Assembly: GCA_930367205.1 (NCBI GenBank) | Contig: OV884011.1 | Span: forward strand, 120,215,866 to 120,279,865 | Reading direction: 5' to 3' | DNA from: Acanthosoma haemorrhoidale | Lineage: Eukaryota > Arthropoda > Insecta > Hemiptera > Acanthosomatidae | DNA: 64,000 nucleotides | Position numbers and translations under genes: made by a program | In this document: positions 58,554 through 64,000 of the stretch, one piece after another | How the letters are laid out: each line of letters begins with the position of its first letter | Position numbering within the stretch: the stretch's first letter is position 1 | The notes under the pieces: generated by a model | What the model saw: the letters and a program-made list of their open reading frames with translations, nothing else | Database searches by the model: none | Told to the model about the DNA's origin: nothing

Positions 58554-59237
58554 TCAAGGTGTCCTCTCGAGATCAACAAAGAACAGTGGTAATGCCGTTT
58601 TTATTGTTTCATCCTGTTGCCTATCCTCGCGCAACACGTTTGTTATTTGGCGAACTTTGTACCCGAGAGCTGAGAGTTCTTCTTCTATTTCGTCAGCTGG
58701 TGTGGTCGGGTGCAAATTTCTGATCACCACTCGGAGTGATCGTTCCTGCTTTAATTGGTAGGTGTGGTAGTCTGCATTGGTTTCATGTAAATATTTAACA
58801 ATCGCTCGATAAGTATCGGGAGTGTCTAGGGAAATTTTTGTATCCCGAGAGCGATTGAGGCACGTATATTTTCCGGTACCTACAATTTTGCTCATTTGTG
58901 AGCATAGTAATTTGAAGTTGCTAATGTTGCGTACAAAAAGAGCAGGCGGTTTGGGCTGTGTTGGAGTTTTGTTGACTTCCATTTCTTCTGTTAGGATATT
59001 TTTCAAAGCCTCAAAGGTGTTTGGCGTGAAAAAAGGCGACTCTAAGGCTGTTTCTTTTTTGGATGTGCTGGCCTGTGGAGGTATCTCCTCCATGGAACTA
59101 GCTGCAGAGGAGGTCATTTGTACGTTCCTATTTGACCTTCTTGGTTTTCGCTTTACAGGCGACGGTGTTGGAGTTGGACCTAGTGATCTAGACCTTTTTT
59201 TCTTATTTTGAGACATTAGTAGTTGATAAAATCTCAT
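58554..59237 (-). pseudogene. Jockey-A ORF1 (Gag) N-terminal half
   Basis: 227 codons from ATG: MRFYQLLMSQNKKKRSR, a basic KRKPRRSNRN stretch, a linker, PPALFVRNISNFKLL, and an RRM-like part ending LRVVIRNLHPTTPADEIEEE and LSALGYKV. This is the Jockey Gag layout: basic tail, RRM-like fold, then knuckles. The frame is lost at 58554, and the knuckles follow in other phases. The RNA-binding role is known for the group. Copy A2 confirms the start codon. Confidence 0.8.
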
Positions 59238-59612
59238 TTTATCATAACAACGGTTTTTTTATTAGTAGAAAAGAAGTACGTAGCGCCGTGGGATTCAAGC
59301 TCACAACTCCCAGTGGCGAGTCACGGCTCTGAGCCACTAGACCGAATGGCTCAGAGAACTATCGTTAGTGAACGTCGAGTAAGGCGTTCCAATATGGCCG
59401 ACTACTCAATCCGATATCACTTATCACACTTCTCTCTAAATATAAAAAGCAATTTACTCACTCTTGAGGGCTCCCTCGTGGCCAGCTCCCTCAAGTTGCC
59501 TGCTGGAACGATTTTTTAACTGAACTATGGCCTATAGACGGTAGTATATAGTGTTTAAATGACGAGCGATGTACAGAGATGTTCTAAAAGGTAGCGCATG
59601 CGCAAAAACTTT
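59238..59612 (-). promoter_or_regulatory. 5' UTR of Jockey-A (A8) with tRNA-like segment
   Basis: About 375 bp shared with 11806-12214. On the element sense strand it holds CTCTGAGCCA and TGGCTCAGAG as perfect 10-bp arms (59356-59347 and 59336-59327) around GGTCTAG, overlapping an A-box-like GGTCTAGTGGCTCAGAG. About 40 bp on is a B-box-like GCTTGAATCC (59300-59291). An upstream GAGGGAGCCCTCAAG segment (about 59465-59485) is also conserved. Jockey-type elements use internal promoters; the Pol III-like boxes suggest a tRNA/SINE origin for part of it. Confidence 0.6.
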
Positions 59613-59624
59613 GAAACATAATAC
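59613..59624. repeat. 12-bp TSD at the 5' end of LINE A8
   Basis: GAAACATAATAC, identical to 54906-54917. Confidence 0.9.
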
Positions 59625-59653
59625 AAAAAAGATTTTTGGACTGAGTAAGGTGT

Positions 59654-59809
59654 TTATATACCAGTAACTTCTTTCTCCAGAGCAATTTTGATTTTCAGAA
59701 GCGGATCCTCAATGATTGGTTCTTTGAAGAGGTTTTCGCCACCACTCTGTTCTAGAAAAGATTCTTCGATGAATGTTTTCACAAAGTTGCCCTGTTCGTC
59801 GGGTGCCAG
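59654..59809 (-). other. Orphan 51-residue open stretch, possible exon or gene fragment
   Basis: Stop-to-stop on the minus strand, without ATG. It reads APDEQGNFVKTFIEESF, EQSGGENLFKEPIIEDP, LLKIKIALEKEVTG: an even, acidic/amphipathic composition unlike its AT-rich surroundings. A donor-like G|GTATAT lies at the end (VTG codon), but I see no good acceptor at the start. Not recognised. It could be one exon or processed fragment of a host gene, or chance. Confidence 0.25.
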
Positions 59810-59812
59810 TTA

Positions 59813-61721
59813 AATTAATCTTTCACCGTTAATCAGTTTTTAAAAACACTTTATTCAGAAAGCTAAACAAGTTTTAATTATGACTTAGTCTACACATGGA
59901 CAATTCAAAAGAACAAAATAACTTATAACAAAAATAAAAGATAATACGATAAGAATGTAAAAATACGAGCTGAATACGAGTAGCCATAACAATAGGAATA
60001 GTAAGGGCTTGGTCACACTCCGAGATCCTACATATAGGAGAGGGACATGGATTAGCAATGTTTAGGATTAGTTAAGGGGCCTAAACTATATATATATATA
60101 AATTTTATATCGCATATGCTGTCGTCTATCCCCCATGTTGTTGATATGCCCTAAAATAAACAAATGAAACCACATTTTGTGAAATGTTTTACTCCAGACC
60201 CTATAACCTGTAATTAACAAAATGATGTTATCGCCATATTATTTAGATACCCTTTTTCCAAGAAATCTTTAAAGAAACCATCTGGAAACAGTAATAAGTG
60301 ATAGGTGGCAACCAATAATCTGGTTCTGGAGTTAACGCTGGTTATTAGTGCGAGAGCAAGGATGGATTACGCAGAGCCGCTTGATGGGGCAGTATTCTCA
60401 TCAATATGCCGCCTCCTCGGCTCAGAGTATAAGGTATTGAGTCCATTATTGGATCCGGTAACACCATCTCTTAGTGGATTAGTGGTTCAGTATCCTCCTA
60501 ATGTCTGGGACGGCTTAGCTCTTTCTAAGAGGACAGTCACGTGCCTTTTTGATAACGACTTTTTATCTACACCGTTTTCGAAAAATACACACAATTGATG
60601 CTCTGATCATCGCTTGCTTTTAGAAAAAATACTTCAAAGATTAGGATTTGTCATATCTGACGGTGTTTTCCCGGGCGAACTAAGCAATAAATCTTGACTG
60701 TCCTAAAGAGTCTTGACGGAGATGGGTCTGTCAGAATTCACTCAGTCTCTTTAAGGCGAAATAGATAGCGAGTTTCTTAAAGAGTAGCAATTCCGCAGGA
60801 GCAAGTGTAAACCAGGCTAGTGGCTACGCAGCACCGACTGCAAACTAAAGAGGCATTGAATGTGTAGTACTGTTCTTATCAGCTTAATCTCTGGTACGAC
60901 TCCCCTCGGGGGTCCAGAAGATTAAGCAGCCTTGGTCGGCCCTCTCTATCACTTGAAGTATTTATTTTATAGCATAGAAGTAGTATCTCCCTATAATCGC
61001 AGTGCACATTTTTTAATTTTAATGATAAAATTTCCATATTTATCACCCTGTTGGCATATCTTGAGATTGAGGAAAGTAATGTAAATATTAATTAACGAAA
61101 ATAAAAAAACTTGCTTATGTAAAAGAAGCTTAAACAAACACTATTTTTGTAATACTAAGCATAACTGTTTAGTAATTTTCTTATAGTTCATTTAACATTC
61201 ATATAATTATAAATGGTTATTATATATACGTGTATGGTATATACCATTTTTAGCTTATCTTTTGAGATTTGACGAGACACCTGTTAGATATGTATAAAAA
61301 TATACACAAATACAGAAATATAACTCTTAACATTTATTTTTATAAACCCAAAATTTTAAAATCGTTTCGATGCGATGAGAATTGTCAATTTTCCCTAAAC
61401 ATATTAGAATTATGGTTTTCACGTTTGTTATGTAATATGCCTCCTCTCATTTCACGAATATTCGTTTCAAGAGGTCAACACACCTAGACTGCTCTTGATG
61501 CCCCATCTGTTTGTAGATCGGTCATGGGCTCCACCACATTCTGCCCAACATGCTTCGCCCGTTTTTTATGCTTTAAAATGTTTGGCCTTGAGTAAATACT
61601 TTGGGTAATCAAGTAAGTATAAAGTACTATTATATAGATAACCGTATGCCAATTTTTCAAATATTTGATCGTAAATAGTAATTTTAGAAAAAAAGGTGGG
61701 TATATATTTGAAATATTCATA

Positions 61722-61725
<4 letters not shown>
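59813..61725. other. Interval without recognised genes
   Basis: The 23-bp motif of 50808-50830 recurs at 60060-60082. A 97-codon plus-strand frame at 60305-60598 lies in a GC-richer patch (to about 60950) and is unassigned. AT-rich after that. Confidence 0.4.

Positions 61726-61773
<48 letters not shown>
61726..61773. repeat. (CT)24 microsatellite
   Basis: 48-bp CT array directly beside the broken 3' side of LINE A9. It produces RERERE frames on the minus strand that are not genes. Confidence 0.95.
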
Positions 61774-61774
<1 letters not shown>

Positions 61775-61787
61775 AGCCACACGAAAA

Positions 61788-62735
61788 GCGCGAGAGCCAC
61801 AGACGCTCAGGACATGGTTGGATAACTGGCCATTGCCACTGCCGTTTTAGTCTCCGAGGATGATTATAAGCATCAGTGGTCCAGTGCAATGACTGTGCTA
61901 CGGGGTGGTTGGGTGGTTGGATAGGTTACTATGAAACTTCATACACATGGAGTGGATGTGTTCAAGAATGTAGGGTATGTTAAGATCGTTATGAAGGTTT
62001 TGGTTGCTTTCATAGTAAGGGGCTTTTAGTATTGTTCTCAGGACTTTTGATTAAAAGGATTGAATACGCTTGATGTTCGACTTTTTTGCTGTCCCCCATA
62101 GCTCTGTTCCGTTTGTCCAGATAGGCTTAACCATAACTTAGTTGATTAGTAATTTATTTACTATTGAGAGATGGGATGTCCTTTGAAGTAGTCTGTACAG
62201 TTGTCCAAAGCGTCTGTTTCGTTCTTGTCTTTTTAGCCTCGTATGTGGGTTCCAGGACAGTCATTTGTCAAGATGGAAGCTACTGTTTCGGATACAGGGA
62301 GAGAAATAGAATTAAAATAAAATACCATTGGTTGCACCAATGCTCGATCGCATCAAGGTGTTTTTGTTGGTTATGGGATGATATATCGGGGTCTGGAAGG
62401 GATGACAAGGAGAGAGAGCAGTATCATCTGCAAATGTTGCCAAGAAGATATGAGGGGTAGAGAGGACATCAGCGGTATATAGGTTATAGAAGATGGGATC
62501 CACGACTCTGACCTGTTAAACTACTGCTTTTATGGTATATTAGTTAGAATATTCTAAACCACAGTGGACTTGGAAGAAGCGATTTTAAAGGTAGGACTTT
62601 AGGATTAGGAAAAGATGGTAAATATCTTTTGAGCTTGTCGAGCAAACCTGCGAGGAAAAGCTCGAGGTATATCAAGAAAGGCAGCAGTGCAATACTGTTT
62701 GGTTTCATGGGCTGTAAAGATGTGATCAACAACGC
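61788..62735 (-). mobile_element. Jockey-A LINE copy A9, truncated at both ends
   Basis: Minus-strand RT and ORF2 tail with many small deletions. MDPIFYNLYTADVLSTPHIF with TFADDTALSPC (62503-62312) is the motif B-C region with FADD kept. The 3' UTR is missing past about 61788, where the CT microsatellite begins. The 5' end stops at about 62735, exactly where Gypsy integrase sequence starts. The 98-codon plus-strand frame is antisense. Confidence 0.7.
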
Positions 62736-63168
62736 GGGTATGAATGCCAACGAGGCTCGTTGTGCACGATGTTGAATAGCATGCCAGACCTCAAATGTCC
62801 ACCGTAACACCATAACCCCTCCAGGGAAATTCGGAGACGCGGCATGGGTCAAATATGTACATATAGACCTGGTAGGGCCACTGCCAACGTCAAAAGGAAA
62901 TCGATACGTCCTCACGAAGAAAACGTTCGTTAGCAAAGACCTTAACAACTGTACACAAGTCTTCGTTCAACAAGAGCACCGGCGTAGCCTTGAACCGGCT
63001 TATACTGGTCAGTACCTAGTAGTCAGCAGGAATAATAAAACCGTAGTCATAATGGCAGATAATAAGGAGACTCGCATTTCCCTAGACTGTGTCGAGCCAG
63101 CTTATTTGCTAGACACCGCCGAAAATATACCTGAACCAGGCGCACCAGAGAGATTAGGAAACCGCTAG
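62736..63168 (+). pseudogene. Ty3/Gypsy integrase with internal deletion, next to LTR-c
   Basis: The plus-strand frame ending at stop 63166-63168 reads HRNTITPPGKFGD (after the zinc finger), KYVHIDLVGPLPTSKGNRYV (core start, first catalytic Asp), then jumps to LNNCTQVFVQQEHRRSLEPA, YTGQYLVVSRNNKTVVIMA and RISLDCVEPAYLLD (C-terminal region). The second Asp, the Glu and most of the core are deleted without breaking the frame. The stop overlaps the presumed start of LTR-c. This belongs to a Gypsy type different from Gypsy-B, whose end has GPFRV. Confidence 0.75.
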
Positions 63169-64000
63169 CTACATAAGATAAATCACCCTATACTCTATTG
63201 TATATATATTGTAAATTAATTTAAACAAGTGTTTGTTACAACATTGTAATGTAAATTTAAACCAAACCATACGTCATTGTAAATGTCATAAACAATAAAA
63301 AAAAAACGCAGCTGCAAGATAATTAGTTAGGGCCTGGAGACTCTTACCCAGTGTAGGTATCGGTGACCCAGGCCACGCCTGGGGCTGCCGGGAACAAAGC
63401 CCCCCCACATTGGGTACAATAACAAGGCAGTTTATTGGGTCTAACGACCCATCACTGACTATAAGTAGGGCCATATCTCGGCCTGTAAATAATTCTCCCG
63501 ACGACTCTCTAACTGATGACTTACGGCTGCACTGATGTGCAAGGCTTGGCCATCTCATTTATGAAAACCTCTGGGCCTCTCTTCCTAACCTTGCTATGTT
63601 TTAGTCTCCACACTCTCCTAGTGGGATTCTCTGCCATCGCCTCGCTAAAACTAGCAGCTCCTTGGGAGAGACCTCTCCCTAGTGGACAACAATTGTCGCG
63701 GCCCTACAACTTTACCAAGTAGTGTCTCCCACGGCAATCCAGTCTGCCTCTCTCCGGTTCACACACGGCTTCGGGATCAGGACGGATTTCGCCTACCCAC
63801 AGTGTAAATTCGTGGTCATTCCAAGACCACACAAACTACCGACACTACCTACCCTATACCTCTTCTCCCGAACACACTGCATTGTCAGGGCACATGCCTA
63901 TCAAATATGGAGTCAGATAATAAGACTATCACGAAACAATTGTTCAGGTCGTACCCTAATCAACCCTCACTTCGGCACCAGGGCCGGGGTAACTAGGGAC
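63155..64000 (+). repeat. LTR-c (3' LTR) of the TGTAGC...CCCGACA family, cut by the window end
   Basis: Aligns from CTACATAAGATAAATCACC (63168) onward with LTR-b and LTR-a. The TGTAGCGACC start is replaced by worn sequence. It ends in CACCAGGGCCGGGGTAACTAG, about 30 bases short of the CCCGACA end. The integrase fragment just upstream makes this the 3' LTR and ties the LTR family to Ty3/Gypsy. Confidence 0.75.

Larger units (their letters stand above)
54918..59612 (-). mobile_element. Full-length Jockey-A LINE (A8)
   Basis: 4.7 kb on the minus strand from GCGCATGCG at the 5' end (about 59600) to the GGAATTTAACTAACTAA tail at 54918. An exact 12-bp TSD fixes both ends. Order: 5' UTR with tRNA-like segment, ORF1 (Gag with RRM-like part and zinc knuckles), ORF2 (apurinic-type endonuclease and RT, no RNase H), 3' UTR. 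This places it in the Jockey group. A few frameshifts and one altered RT motif inactivate it. It is the reference for eight truncated or deleted relatives in the window. Confidence 0.9.

Noticed and set aside
58822..59211. 129-codon plus-strand frame
   Set aside because: Antisense to Jockey-A ORF1.
59281..59360. Functional tRNA gene on the minus strand
   Set aside because: A- and B-box-like segments exist, but no pairing acceptor stem or clear anticodon arm was found, and the segment recurs inside a LINE 5' UTR.
61484..61889. RERERE-rich frames on the minus strand
   Set aside because: Products of the CT microsatellite joined to LINE A9 ends.
47807..64000. Envelope-like gene making the Gypsy elements retrovirus-like
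   Set aside because: No frame after integrase with signal peptide, cleavage site or membrane anchor was seen in any of the LTR elements.

Overview
The window reads as nuclear DNA from an arthropod, most likely an insect. It is AT-rich, has no operon-like gene order and no long intact host gene. Its recognisable coding matter is almost all transposable elements: Jockey-like and I-like LINEs, Ty3/Gypsy LTR elements, a mariner remnant, and two repeat-borne protein families that I know from arthropod genomes. I cannot name the species, and I found no host gene I would defend.

The dominant repeat is one Jockey-like LINE family, called Jockey-A here. The reference copy is A8 (54918-59612, minus), complete end to end and flanked by a perfect 12-bp target-site duplication (TSD). 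It has a 5' UTR with a tRNA-like segment, a Gag ORF1 with RRM-like region and zinc knuckles, an endonuclease-reverse transcriptase ORF2, and a 3' UTR. Several frameshifts disable it. Shorter relatives lie at 2851-3084, 11806-13710, 19690-20290, 23949-24750, 28922-29013, 29047-29365, 30413-31712 and 61788-62735, with more diverged LINE pieces at 3640-3750, 4929-5594, 14930-15125 and 33548-34070. A second family, Jockey-B, is at 13922-14816 (12-bp TSD) and 25640-26610. A degenerate I-like ORF2 occupies 44690-46704.

LTR elements form three groups. (1) LTRs starting TGTAGC and ending CCCGACA are at 16383-17372 (minus), 32793-33541 (solo, TATATA TSD) and 63155-64000 (with a deleted integrase fragment before it). 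(2) A related pol-less element at 51267-54518 has two LTR copies that I read as identical over 682 bp, and a 39-bp repeat array that reiterates the LTR end and the presumed primer-binding site. (3) A Gypsy relic at 47807-50470 (minus) has Gag zinc knuckle fused to the RT thumb by deletion, followed by RNase H and integrase, and it abuts an opposite-strand integrase fragment at 50470-50813.

Other relics are a mariner DD34D transposase (40869-41330), a hAT-like transposase scrap (19236-19433), and two proteins of unknown function from families repeated across arthropod genomes (36600-37800 and 24987-25184). The rest (about 5.6-11.8, 20.3-23.9, 26.6-28.9, 34.1-36.6, 37.8-40.9 and 41.3-44.7 kb) is AT-rich sequence with microsatellites in which I recognise no gene. 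The locus is best read as a nested transposon graveyard with a few recent insertions. There is no gene cluster working together.
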